This document shows, piece by piece, positions 8,701 through 17,085 of a stretch of 64,000 nucleotides of DNA. The DNA comes from Macellibacteroides fermentans (GTDB lineage Bacteria > Bacteroidota > Bacteroidia > Bacteroidales > Tannerellaceae). Positions within the stretch are counted from its first letter, which is position 1. Each line of letters opens with the position of its first letter. The translations under genes were made by a program, and so were the position numbers. The stretch is taken from NCBI RefSeq assembly GCF_013409575.1, contig NZ_JACCCY010000001.1, positions 496,001 through 560,000 of the forward strand, in the 5' to 3' direction. The notes below the pieces were generated by a model that was given only the letters and a program-made list of their open reading frames with translations, was not told the DNA's origin and ran no database searches.

Positions 8701-10885
8701 TAATTATACGATTGATTCAAGTCCAATACTAGCAAATTTCAATGGTAAAATATTTGAGGATAAAATTCGTAAATTTAAGGAGCTAACCTCTCGGTTTGAA
8801 AAACTTACACGTGATGAGTTATTTGCAAAATTAGCAGCTAATATACCCTCCTTTATCAAAGAAGCATCTCAGAGTTCCGAAGTTGGAATTTTACAACGTA
8901 ATATTCGTAATAATGGACGTGGTGTTTCTATACGCAAACTTTTTGATACAATACCAACACTGCTAACGCGTATTAACCCTTGTATGCTGATGAGCCCGAT
9001 GTCTGTAGCTCAATATATTGATGCCGACAATTTCAAGTTTGATTTAGTTATTTTTGATGAAGCTTCTCAGATGCCAACCTGCGAGGCTGTTGGTGCTATT
9101 GCCAGAGGCAACAGCCTAATTGTAGTGGGTGACCCAAAACAGATGCCACCTACCAACTTCTTTTCTTCGAATAATATTGACGAAGATAATCTGGACAAGG
9201 AAGATTTGGAAAGCATACTAGATGATTGCTTAGCTCTATCAATGCCTTCAAATCATCTTTTATGGCATTATAGAAGCAAACACGAAAGTTTGATTGCATT
9301 TAGCAACTCGCAATATTACGAAAATAAACTTCTTACATTCCCTTCTCCAGACGATATAAAAAGTAAAGTAACATTTCAGCCTGTCGCAGGATTTTATGAT
9401 AAGGGTAAAAGTCGTAAAAATTATGCTGAAGCTGATGCTGTAGTTCGTGAAATTTTAGCTCGTTTATCTGATAGAAAATTATCAAAATACAGTATTGGTG
9501 TAGTTACATTTAGTTCTGTACAACAAATATTAATAGAAGATTTATTGACAGATGCTTTTGCAAAAAATCCACATCTTGAATCTATTGCTATCAATTCGCC
9601 GGAACCAATATTTATCAAAAATCTTGAAAATGTACAAGGCGATGAGCGCGATGTAATACTTTTTTCGGTTGGTTATGGTCCAGATAAAGAAGGTAAGGTT
9701 AGCCTTAACTTTGGTCCGCTTAATCGTGATGGAGGATGGAGAAGACTTAACGTTGCCGTTTCTCGTGCACGTTACGAAATGAAGGTGTTTTCTACCCTAC
9801 GAGCCGAACAGATTGATTTAGCACGTACATCTTCAGAGGGAGTTGCTGGTCTGAAAGCATTCCTGGAATTTGCTGAGAAAGGCAAAAAAACGATCTCCAT
9901 AAATCCATATTCTAATCATATAAAAGGAAAATCTCTAGTTGATGTAATTGCAGATCAAATACGAAAGTATGGTTATGATGTCCATACGAATATTGGCTGT
10001 TCAGGTTATCGGGTTGATATTGGAATTGTAAGCAACGAGAATAAATCTGAATATGTGTTAGGTATATTGTGTGATGGTACCTCATATAAAGCGGCAAAAA
10101 CCGTCCGTGACAGAGAGATTATTCAACAAGATGTTCTTAAACTGTTAGGTTGGAATATTCATCGGGTCTGGGCAATAGACTGGATAGAAAACCAAGATAA
10201 GGTTATCTCTGAAATAATTCAAATAATTAATGATGTCCCAATAAATCAGATTGAAAAAGATGAAATATTACACCTTGTTGAGAGCGAGTCATTAAGCGAA
10301 CCTGAACCACTATCAATTGAAATACCTCAAATAGCAATAAGTTATAGAGCAGAATATTCAATATTTCCTGTTGAATTTTGTGGAGTTTTACCCGAAGAGT
10401 TTACATTTGAACATTGGAAAGATTTAATTAAAAGTCAGATATCAGATGTTATAGCCTTGGAAGCTCCAATAAGTAAAGATCAGTTATGCCGAAGAGTCCT
10501 TTCGATGTGGGGCATATCACGTATAGGCAGTCGAATTGATGAGCATTTTAATCAGATATTTGACAGAATGAATCTTAAATTTACAGGAGTTGGTAAGGGT
10601 CGTTATTTCTGGAAGAATGATCAAGATCCGAAAGACTATATGAATTATCGTATCTATATGACAAATGCTGCCGATATATGCCCTGAGGAAGTAAGCGTTG
10701 CTGTACGAGAAGTGTTAGAGGCACAAATCAGCCTATCTCGTGAGGATCTAATTCGTGAGACTGCACGCTTATTTGGCTTTGCCCGATTAGGTAATATTGT
10801 TGAATCTTCAATGCAACAAGGTATAGATAAAGCGATTCAAAGAGGATTTGCAAAATTGGAAAACGATAGAATAATTTTGTGTTAA
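5701..10885 (+). pseudogene. DUF4011-helicase-MTES_1575 nuclease protein, C-terminal part (Hhe-like defence gene split by IS)
   Basis: Remaining ~1728 codons of the split gene (first Met at 5741). In reconstructed numbering: transglutaminase/peptidase-like patch with Cys ~216 (KLGTCLDMS) and His ~242 (QGHAFAGGW); DUF4011 from ~370 (WERKLLDLTLRNNLLN); Walker A ~678 (GPPGTGKS); Walker B ~1308 (DEAS); GDPKQMPP ~1333; SF1 motif VI ~1540 (NVAVSRAR); then a PF18741-type nuclease-like domain ~1600-1690 (GYRVDIGIV, ILCDGTSY, WNIHRVWAIDW); and a DUF3320-like tail. This is the DUF4011-helicase-Vsr-like layout reported as anti-phage ('hhe'). The fragment keeps all domains from the Cys/His patch onward, so residual activity is possible if it is expressed. 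Confidence 0.9.
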
Positions 10886-11018
10886 GTAATTCCAATTAAA
10901 AAGTGCCTGGTTTAACGATTATAACAAGAAACTATTAACGAAATAGCAACGCAATAAAAAATGTAGAGCAAATTACGAAAGGCGAAGGTTATACCTCCAT
11001 CAATAGGGGTCATTGCAG

Positions 11019-11141
11019 TTACATCTTCACAAAATCGGCTTTCATGGTTGCTATTAAGTGGTTGTCAATAGCCAGGTCTTTTGGGTAAGTCTCAAAATTA
11101 GCAATGGCATTGGTTACGGCTTCAATAAGGTCTTTGCTGTC
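11019..11141 (-). pseudogene. Possible HipA C-terminal remnant
   Basis: A 40-codon open stretch on the minus strand in a different frame from the HTH gene, overlapping its last codons. It ends '...FETYPKDLAIDNHLIATMK...' and a stop at 11019-11021. Its helical, charged character and its position straight after a HipB-like gene fit the last helices of a HipA-type kinase. If so, an internal deletion removed the rest of hipA and fused what is left to the end of hipB. The family assignment rests on position and residue pattern only. Confidence 0.4.
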
Positions 11142-11434
11142 TTACTATTTTTAGTTTGTTTCATAAATATGGCCCGTGGACTTTCGGGCAGTTCGGGCAA
11201 TAGTTTTTCAATTTCGTCCAGACAGTCGATCGCCCGAAGCAATCGTATGAAAGAGGAGAAGGTGATTCCGGTGGAAGAGCCATTCTCGAAAGAGCTTATG
11301 GTGAAGACACTCAATCCGGATTTTTCGGCAACTTCTTTTTGAGTATACCCCATCCGCTTGCGGTAGTCGCTGTACCGTTTACCAAGCTCACGGATTATTT
11401 CAAATCCGGACTTTTCATAAATATCGCTGTACAT
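11114..11434 (-). CDS. HipB-like XRE-family helix-turn-helix regulator
   Basis: 106 residues. The HTH spans residues ~20-75: 'DYRKRMGYTQKEVAEKSGLSVFTISSFENGSS' is a clear HTH_3 with the recognition helix around 'SVFTISSFENG'. After it comes 'LLRAIDCLDEIEKLLPELPESPRAI', the tail seen in Bacteroidales HipB-type antitoxins, whose last residues usually read 'PRxLFxKQ'. A perfect -33/-7 promoter and an inverted repeat operator lie just upstream (11446-11484), as expected for an autoregulated antitoxin. Only a remnant of a kinase partner follows. It could now be an orphan regulator or a relic. Confidence 0.85.
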   Translation of the reverse strand: MYSDIYEKSGFEIIRELGKRYSDYRKRMGYTQKEVAEKSGLSVFTISSFENGSSTGITFSSFIRLLRAIDCLDEIEKLLPELPESPRAIFMKQTKNSKTAKTLLKP

Positions 11435-11445
11435 ATGCTCAATAT

Positions 11446-11484
11446 TAGATTTACAAATATAGATAAATCTATAATAACATCAAA
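11446..11484 (-). promoter_or_regulatory. Promoter and palindromic operator of the HipB-like gene
   Basis: Reading on the minus strand: -33 TTTG at 11484-11481, 19-bp spacer, -7 TATATTTG at 11461-11454, start codon 20 bp further on. The -7 element is framed by the inverted repeat TAGATTTA (11446-11453) / TAAATCTA (11464-11471) with 10 bp between the arms. A dimer bound there would cover the -7 element, the usual way HipB-type antitoxins repress themselves. Confidence 0.75.
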
Positions 11485-11800
11485 TATATAGCATAAAATA
11501 TAGATATTTCAATAGTGAGATCATTAATAACGTCTTCCTGAACAAATCTTTTAAAAAGGTAGTTATTATTGTATAGAATACATGAATTAATAGTATATCC
11601 CATTGATTACTATCACATTATTAATATTTTTTTATACGATTTTTTAATGTTTTACTAAACGTTTTGGGATCTTACTTTGTTTTTATATTAAGTAAGCAGA
11701 ATGTTAACATTCCACTTGCATTTATATTGAAGTTTTTTTTATACTAAATAGTGTTCGCTGACCCTGGTTCGAGAGAATAAGGTTTGGATTTTAATTACAT
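11485..11800. other. AT-rich intergenic region
   Basis: About 315 bp with no gene. The only structure I see is a 14-bp perfect palindrome GAATGTTAACATTC at 11699-11712. It separates the accessory island from the uxaC region and could be the island boundary. Confidence 0.4.
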
Positions 11801-11838
11801 AAGCCGGTCTTACTCTCTAAGACCGGCTTTCTTTGTTT
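11801..11838 (+). terminator. Orphan hairpin terminator
   Basis: Perfect 12-bp stem AAGCCGGTCTTA (11801-11812) / TAAGACCGGCTT (11818-11829) with a 5-base loop, then TCTTTGTTT. As a plus-strand terminator it has no gene upstream within 900 bp, so it may end a small RNA, or serve as a second terminator for uxaC read on the minus strand. Confidence 0.65.
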
Positions 11839-11876
11839 AGATCACTTTTCTGATACTATATAATTTACACACGCAA

Positions 11877-11914
11877 AGAGCCCGGCTCTTGTAAGTCGGG
11901 CTCTCTTTTATTTT
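11877..11914. terminator. Hairpin terminator after uxaC
   Basis: Stem AGAGCCCG / CGGGCTCT (11877-11884, 11897-11904). On the plus strand it is followed by CTTTTATTTT; on the minus strand it follows the uxaC stop directly. It can end uxaC transcription and block read-in from the plus strand. Confidence 0.65.
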
Positions 11915-11915
11915 A

Positions 11916-13319
11916 TCAGAATCCAAAGTAGTTTTTAGCATTGTAGTAGGATATGTTTTCTACCATCTGCTCTACGAAAGGCAGCTCGGATACGGGTATC
12001 TCACCCGCTTCAATTTCGGAACCCAACAGGTTGCACAGGATACGACGGAAGTATTCGTGACGGGGGTACGAAAGGAAACTGCGCGAATCGGTGAGCATCC
12101 CTACGAAACGGCTTAGCAGGCCCAGTGCCGAAAGGGCGTTGAGCTGATTTTCCATGCCTGTTTTCTGATCCAGAAACCACCAGGCGGCCCCGTACTGCAT
12201 TTTGCCGGGTACCGTACCGTCGTTGAAGTTGTAGGCGTTGGTAACCATCAGTTCGTTGTCGCGGGGATTGAGGTTGTACACAATGGTTTTGGTAAGCATT
12301 CCTTCCAGATCCAAATTACCCAGCAGACAGTTCATGGCTGCGGCCACGGGCACGTCGTGTATGGCATCGAATCCGGTATCGGGACCCAGCTGACGGTACA
12401 TGCGGGGGTTGTTGTTGCGTATCGCTCCGATATGGAATTGCTGTACCCATCCCTTGCGTGCATTCATCCGTCCGAATTCGAACAGCAAAGCCGACCGGAA
12501 CTTAGCTGCCTCGGCGGCAGTGGGTTCTTTCCCTTCGCGTACCTTCAGGAAAATAGCTTCTATTTCTGCCTGGGTATAGGGTTCGGCACAGAAGGTTTCG
12601 AGTCCGTGATCGGACACACAACAGCCCATCGATTCGAAGAAATCCTGACGGATCTGAAGGGCTTCCAGCAGGTTGTTATAGGAGGTGATGTTTACGTTGG
12701 CCGCTGCCTCCAGCTTATCGAGGTATTCGTTGTACACCCGGGGGCTCTCTATCGCCATGGCTTTATCGGGACGCCAGGTTGGAAGCATCTTTATACCGGT
12801 TTCATTATCACGGTGTTGTTTGTGATATTGAAGGGAGTCGATGGGATCGTCTGTGGTGCAGACTACCTCAACGTTCATTTGTTTCATGATGCCCAGGGCT
12901 CTGAATTCGGGAAGCTGAAGCTTGGCCGTACACGCATCATATATCTCGCGGGCGGTGGTTGGATTAAGCACCTTATCTACACCGAATACGCGGCTCAATT
13001 CAAGGTGCGTCCAGTGATATAGCGGATTACGAAGGGTATAGGGCATGGTTTCTGCCCACTTCATAAACTTTTCGTAAGATGGTTTGGATCCGGTGATGTA
13101 CTCTTCCGGAACGCCGTTGGCACGCATGGCCCTCCATTTATAATGGTCGCCTCCCAACCAGATCTCGGTGAGATCTGCAAATCCATAGTTTTCGGCTACT
13201 TGCTGCGGATTAAGGTGGCAGTGGTAGTCGATTATCGGCATCTTGGCCGCATGATTATGGTAAAGCGCTTTCGCAGTATCCGATTTAAGTAAAAAATCGG
13301 CAGTCAAAAATGTGTTCAT
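11916..13319 (-). CDS. uxaC: Glucuronate (uronate) isomerase
   Basis: 467 residues, the normal length for UxaC. Converts D-glucuronate to D-fructuronate and D-galacturonate to D-tagaturonate in the cytoplasm. Family marks: metal/active-site 'IDYHCHLNPQQVAENYGFADLTEIWLGGD...' near residue 30 split over a short stretch (HCHLNP then WLGGDHYKWR), 'RNPLYHWTHLEL' and 'FHIGAIRNNNPRM', and the C-terminal 'LTDSRSFLSYPRHEYFRR'. Amidohydrolase superfamily fold. It stands alone here, with no uxuA/uxuB beside it. The start at 13319 gives the canonical MNTFL start. Confidence 0.95.
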   Translation of the reverse strand: MNTFLTADFLLKSDTAKALYHNHAAKMPIIDYHCHLNPQQVAENYGFADLTEIWLGGDHYKWRAMRANGVPEEYITGSKPSYEKFMKWAETMPYTLRNPLYHWTHLELSRVFGVDKVLNPTTAREIYDACTAKLQLPEFRALGIMKQMNVEVVCTTDDPIDSLQYHKQHRDNETGIKMLPTWRPDKAMAIESPRVYNEYLDKLEAAANVNITSYNNLLEALQIRQDFFESMGCCVSDHGLETFCAEPYTQAEIEAIFLKVREGKEPTAAEAAKFRSALLFEFGRMNARKGWVQQFHIGAIRNNNPRMYRQLGPDTGFDAIHDVPVAAAMNCLLGNLDLEGMLTKTIVYNLNPRDNELMVTNAYNFNDGTVPGKMQYGAAWWFLDQKTGMENQLNALSALGLLSRFVGMLTDSRSFLSYPRHEYFRRILCNLLGSEIEAGEIPVSELPFVEQMVENISYYNAKNYFGF

Positions 13320-13429
13320 ACAATGATAAGTTTAAGGACGAAAATATGGTAGGGCAAAGAAATGGTTTTTTATTGAGAGTTCATTGTTGAACCACATCAA
13401 AAAACTAATGAATATTAACATGCCTCCCT

Positions 13430-13930
13430 TTAGGAAGCGCGCAATTTCTGGTAGATGAGCAGGTCTAGCAGACGGTCGAACTTACGGGCCACCTGCTTGA
13501 TACGGGCACATTCGGTATAGCCGCATTTCTCGAAAAGGCGTACGCTGGCTGTGTTCTCGCCGGTGATAAGGGCCACGATGTTATGGAATCCAGCCTCCCA
13601 GATGCGGGGCTCGAACTGTTGCATGGCAGCATATCCGATGCCTTTACCTCCGGCTGAAGGTGTGAGGTAGACGGTTATCTCGACGGTTACGTCGAATGCT
13701 TCCTTGGGTTTGAATTTGGAAATGTAGCAAAAGCCGCACCGCTGGTTGTTGGCATGAATGGTATAGGCCAGGTAACGGGGGTCGCCCAGACGGATGTTTT
13801 CGCCCAGCTCACTGATGGTTAAGGGATGCAGGTAGAATACGGCGGTAGAATGGAGTATATAGTAATCGTATACCTCTTTTACAAATTCAAGATCGGCCGG
13901 GGTCATCTCTTTCAATTCTACGTTTTCCAT
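13430..13930 (-). CDS. GNAT-family N-acetyltransferase
   Basis: 166 residues, one GNAT domain. 'MTPADLEFVKEVYDYYILHSTAVFYL' at the start and 'FDVTVEITVYLTPSAGGKGIGYAAMQQFE' (acetyl-CoA loop, Gly-rich) with 'ENTASVRLFEKCGYTECARIKQVARKFDRLLDLLIYQK' at the end are typical of the phosphinothricin acetyltransferase (Pat/Bar)-like and amino-acid sulfoximine group. The real substrate is unknown. Co-directional with uxaC, 110 bp upstream of it, with no visible link. Confidence 0.88.
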   Translation of the reverse strand: MENVELKEMTPADLEFVKEVYDYYILHSTAVFYLHPLTISELGENIRLGDPRYLAYTIHANNQRCGFCYISKFKPKEAFDVTVEITVYLTPSAGGKGIGYAAMQQFEPRIWEAGFHNIVALITGENTASVRLFEKCGYTECARIKQVARKFDRLLDLLIYQKLRAS

Positions 13931-14077
13931 ATTTTTAATTGGTACTTGTTAATAATGAGCACAAAAATAGTATAAAAGGGAATGCTTTAAAGGATGGGAA
14001 TGTAAAAATATGAAAAGAAAAGCTAAGAAGAGAGAAGGGCGTAGGATAAGAAAAATTTAATTCTTATGTTTGTATTC

Positions 14078-14860
14078 ATGAAAAAATATCGGAAAAACAT
14101 ACTTTGTTTAATCTCTTGCTCTGCGTTGTTGTTGTTCAGTTCCTGTTCCACTCAATTCTCCCGCTTTCAAAAGCAAGAAGTTTCGCTGGCGGCCTACACT
14201 CCGAAGGTGGTTCTGCCTGCGCAGAATATTCCGCTTCCGGCAACCGATTTTAGTTTTTGCATGCCTAAAGCTGCGCTCGAACCCATTGTGGATCCGCGGA
14301 TTGAGATTACCCAAACGTTTTCTCCCAGAGAGATAAATCACCTGGTGGCTCATGATCCGGCCTTGTTCAAGAGTGGCAACAAACATACCATCAACCTGGA
14401 TCTGATTGCCGACGAGGATTTTGCTTTTCCGTTGCCCGGGGCCAAGGTGATTTCGCCTTATGGAGGAAAACGGCGCGGACATACTGGCGTGGATATTAAA
14501 ACCGTTCCCAACGACACGATCCTGTCGGCCTTCGATGGCGTGGTAAGGATGTCCAAACCCTACGCTGCCTACGGAAATGTAATTGTGGTACGTCATTATA
14601 ACGGTCTGGAGACCGTATACAGTCATAATTCCAAAAACTTCGTTAAATCCGGCGATATCGTAAAAGCGGGTCAGCCAATAGGTCTGACCGGTCGTACCGG
14701 CAGAACCACTACGGCACACCTGCATTTTGAGACACGCATAAACGGACAGCATTTCAACCCCAACATCATCTTCAATCTAAAAGAGCGATGCCTCCAGCGC
14801 AAACGTATTGTTTGTACAAAAACGTCTGGTGGAAGCATTGCTGTGAGATACGTAAGTTAA
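14078..14860 (+). CDS. M23 (LytM-type) peptidase lipoprotein
   Basis: 260 residues from ATG 14078 (an upstream ATG at 14066 adds four residues). Lipoprotein signal 'MKKYRKNILCLISCSALLLFSSC', with Cys after LFSS, so probably membrane anchored. The C-terminal half is an M23 domain: 'HTGVDIKT' (His and Asp zinc ligands) and 'TAHLHFETR' (HxH motif), so the catalytic site looks complete. Likely trims peptidoglycan cross-links, or activates an amidase. It is convergent with pgl; a short 5-bp stem and T-run (14862-14893) separates them. Confidence 0.9.
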   Translation: MKKYRKNILCLISCSALLLFSSCSTQFSRFQKQEVSLAAYTPKVVLPAQNIPLPATDFSFCMPKAALEPIVDPRIEITQTFSPREINHLVAHDPALFKSGNKHTINLDLIADEDFAFPLPGAKVISPYGGKRRGHTGVDIKTVPNDTILSAFDGVVRMSKPYAAYGNVIVVRHYNGLETVYSHNSKNFVKSGDIVKAGQPIGLTGRTGRTTTAHLHFETRINGQHFNPNIIFNLKERCLQRKRIVCTKTSGGSIAVRYVS

Positions 14861-14890
14861 CGCTGTTCAATCCGAATCGCGTTTTTCTTT

Positions 14891-15589
14891 TTAGTTTACA
14901 TCCGTAATTACGGTTGCATGGTTTGCTTTGCTCAGCACGTAAGCCGACGGGGTTGGGTTTTGCGGATCCAGTCCTCTGGCCAGGGCTTCTATCACCGGGG
15001 CTTTGGATGCTCCGATAACAGGAATCAGCAAAGGAGTGTCGTTCAGCAGAACGGGTCCCGTAAGCGTTACGCGTGTTTGTCCCGATACGGGATGTACAGC
15101 GGTTGTTACGGTTTCCTTTGCAGTAAGCAAGGCCAGGTTACCTGGAAATATGGATGCGGTGTGCATATCGCCTCCCACTCCCAGCATGATGCAATCGAAA
15201 CGGGGCAATCCGTTTACCTTGGGTAGCTGCTTTTCTAAAAGGGTGGCGTAGCGTGCTGCTTCGGCTACAGGATCAACCTCTCCCTTCATACGGAATATGT
15301 GTTCATCCGGAATTTGCAAGGGATCAAAAAGGAGTAATTTGGCTTGTCCGTAGTTGCTTTCGCTGTCGGCCGGAGGTACGCAACGCTCGTCCACCCAATA
15401 GAATCTGAGCTGTTTCCAGTCAATTTTATCTTTGTAGGCATCCACCCAAAGTTTGAAAAGGTTTTTGGGTGTATCGCCTCCCGAAATGGCCAGGTGAAAA
15501 GGTCCGGGCCTGGCACTCATAAGGTCGGCAAGCAACCCGGTGAGACCTTCCAGGGCCTCTGCACTAGTCTTGTATCTTTTTATTTCCAT
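14891..15589 (-). CDS. pgl: 6-phosphogluconolactonase
   Basis: 232 residues, DevB/Pgl type. Hydrolyses 6-phosphogluconolactone, second step of the oxidative pentose phosphate pathway. Motifs: 'HLAISGGDTPKNLFKLW' near the N-terminus, 'FYWVDERCVPPADSESNYG' and 'LGVGGDMHTASIFPG' (the sugar-binding GxGxDxHxASxFPG signature). The start codon overlaps the zwf stop by one base (TAATG), a sign of translational coupling. Third gene of the gnd-zwf-pgl operon. Confidence 0.95.
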   Translation of the reverse strand: MEIKRYKTSAEALEGLTGLLADLMSARPGPFHLAISGGDTPKNLFKLWVDAYKDKIDWKQLRFYWVDERCVPPADSESNYGQAKLLLFDPLQIPDEHIFRMKGEVDPVAEAARYATLLEKQLPKVNGLPRFDCIMLGVGGDMHTASIFPGNLALLTAKETVTTAVHPVSGQTRVTLTGPVLLNDTPLLIPVIGASKAPVIEALARGLDPQNPTPSAYVLSKANHATVITDVN

Positions 15590-17070
15590 TATTCAATCTG
15601 TTGTTTACTGTAACAAATACAGGGACGAGGTAATACCTTGAGGGGTTTACGCTCTTTGGGTCCCTTGGTTCCGGGTGTGTAGGGATACAGGTTCTGATCG
15701 CCTGATTCCTTCCAGTGTGCCAGAATGGGGTCGATAAACTTCCAGCTTGCCTCCAAAGCGTCGCTACGGGCATACAGGGTGGAATCACCCAGCATGGCAT
15801 CCAGCAACAAGCGCTCGTAGGCGTCTGGCAGGTAGACTTTCGACAATGATTCGTACTTAAAGTCCATGCTTACCTGTTTTACTTCAAATCCGGCACCTGG
15901 CATCTTTAGTCCGAACTGAAGGGAGATACCTTCGTTGGGCTGGATGGCAATGGTAAGCTTGTTGCAGGAGGTACCGGAGCACTGACCGCTGAAAAGCTGG
16001 TTGGGTGTGGATTTAAAGTTGATTACGATCTCCGACTTCTTCTCATCCAGCTTCTTGCCTGTACTCAGGTAGAAGGGCACACCGCCCCACCGCCAGTTGT
16101 CGATGAAAAACTTCATGGCAACGTAGGTTTCCGTAGTGGAAGTGGGCGACACCTGCGGCTCCTGACGGTATCCCTCGTATTGCCCGCGTACCACGTTAAG
16201 GTCTATCTCGGCTGACTTGTAGGGACGCAGTGAACGGAACACCTTTACAATCTCGTCGCGCAAAGGTTCGGCTTCGAACACGGCGGGCGACTCCATGGCG
16301 ATAAAGCCCATCAGTTGCATCAGGTGATTCTGTATCATGTCTCGCATGGCCCCGGAGCCTTCGTAATATTTACCACGGTTTTCCACTCCCAGGGTTTCGG
16401 AGACCTTTATCTCTACAGAATCTACGTAGTTACGGTTCCACAGGGGTTCGAAAATCCCGTTGGAGAACCGCAGCACCAGGATGTTCTGTACGGTTTCCTT
16501 TCCCAGGTAATGGTCGATGCGGTAAATCTCTTTTTCATCGAAGATACTCATCAACTTTTTGTTAAGCGCGCGCGCTGTCTCCAGACTCGTACCGAAGGGT
16601 TTCTCGATGATAACCCGTCGCCATCCCTCGGGAGTAGCGGCTACATTCATCCCGTTTTCCTGCAGATACTGAGGAATCAGGTCGTACATCTGCGGTGGAG
16701 TAGCCAGGTAATACATTACCTTATCCGGCAGATTCAGAGCAGTTTGCTTCTCTGTGATGCGATCCTTTAGTTTATAATAGTCGGAGCTCTTGCCCGAATC
16801 GAAGCTTACATAGCAGATATGCTCCAGAAAAGCGTCGATATCGCCGGGTTTAAGTTCTTTACCTTTCTGCGAATGCTCCAGGTTTTCACGCTGTATGTTA
16901 CGGAATTCCTCGTCGGTATACTCGGTACGCGCCGCACCCATCACACACAACTTCTCGGGAAGCAGGTCCCGTTTATGCAGTTCATACAACGAAGGGATCA
17001 GCTTGCGGCCTGTAAGGTCGCCCGAGGCTCCGAAAATAACAATAAGCTGACTGTCTACTTTTTCGTTCAT
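15589..17070 (-). CDS. zwf: Glucose-6-phosphate 1-dehydrogenase
   Basis: 493 residues, normal length. Oxidises glucose-6-phosphate with NADP to the lactone. 'IFGASGDLTGRKLIPSL' is the dinucleotide-binding start, 'RIDHYLGKETVQNILVLRFSN' holds the active-site Asp-His and Lys, and 'EKPFGTSLETA' is the conserved substrate loop. 15 bp downstream of gnd and overlapping pgl, so one transcript. NADPH supply is the likely role. Confidence 0.97.
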   Translation of the reverse strand: MNEKVDSQLIVIFGASGDLTGRKLIPSLYELHKRDLLPEKLCVMGAARTEYTDEEFRNIQRENLEHSQKGKELKPGDIDAFLEHICYVSFDSGKSSDYYKLKDRITEKQTALNLPDKVMYYLATPPQMYDLIPQYLQENGMNVAATPEGWRRVIIEKPFGTSLETARALNKKLMSIFDEKEIYRIDHYLGKETVQNILVLRFSNGIFEPLWNRNYVDSVEIKVSETLGVENRGKYYEGSGAMRDMIQNHLMQLMGFIAMESPAVFEAEPLRDEIVKVFRSLRPYKSAEIDLNVVRGQYEGYRQEPQVSPTSTTETYVAMKFFIDNWRWGGVPFYLSTGKKLDEKKSEIVINFKSTPNQLFSGQCSGTSCNKLTIAIQPNEGISLQFGLKMPGAGFEVKQVSMDFKYESLSKVYLPDAYERLLLDAMLGDSTLYARSDALEASWKFIDPILAHWKESGDQNLYPYTPGTKGPKERKPLKVLPRPCICYSKQQIE

Positions 17071-17085
17071 AGGTTCCCTCCTCTT

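Noticed and set aside
11058-11342. 94-codon plus-strand ORF over the HTH gene
   Set aside because: The minus frame encodes an unmistakable XRE domain with its own promoter.
11766-11772. tRNA or tmRNA end (GGTTCGA)
   Set aside because: The T-arm-like GGTTCGA has no paired stem and no CCA end or acceptor partner upstream.
12357-13022. 221-codon plus-strand ORF
   Set aside because: Antisense of uxaC with no family features.
14065-14072. TATGTTTG as the promoter -7 of the M23 gene
   Set aside because: It lies 6 bp from the start codon and would leave almost no leader; probably chance.
14108-14752. 214-codon minus-strand ORF
   Set aside because: Antisense of the M23 lipoprotein, whose plus frame has the complete zinc motifs.
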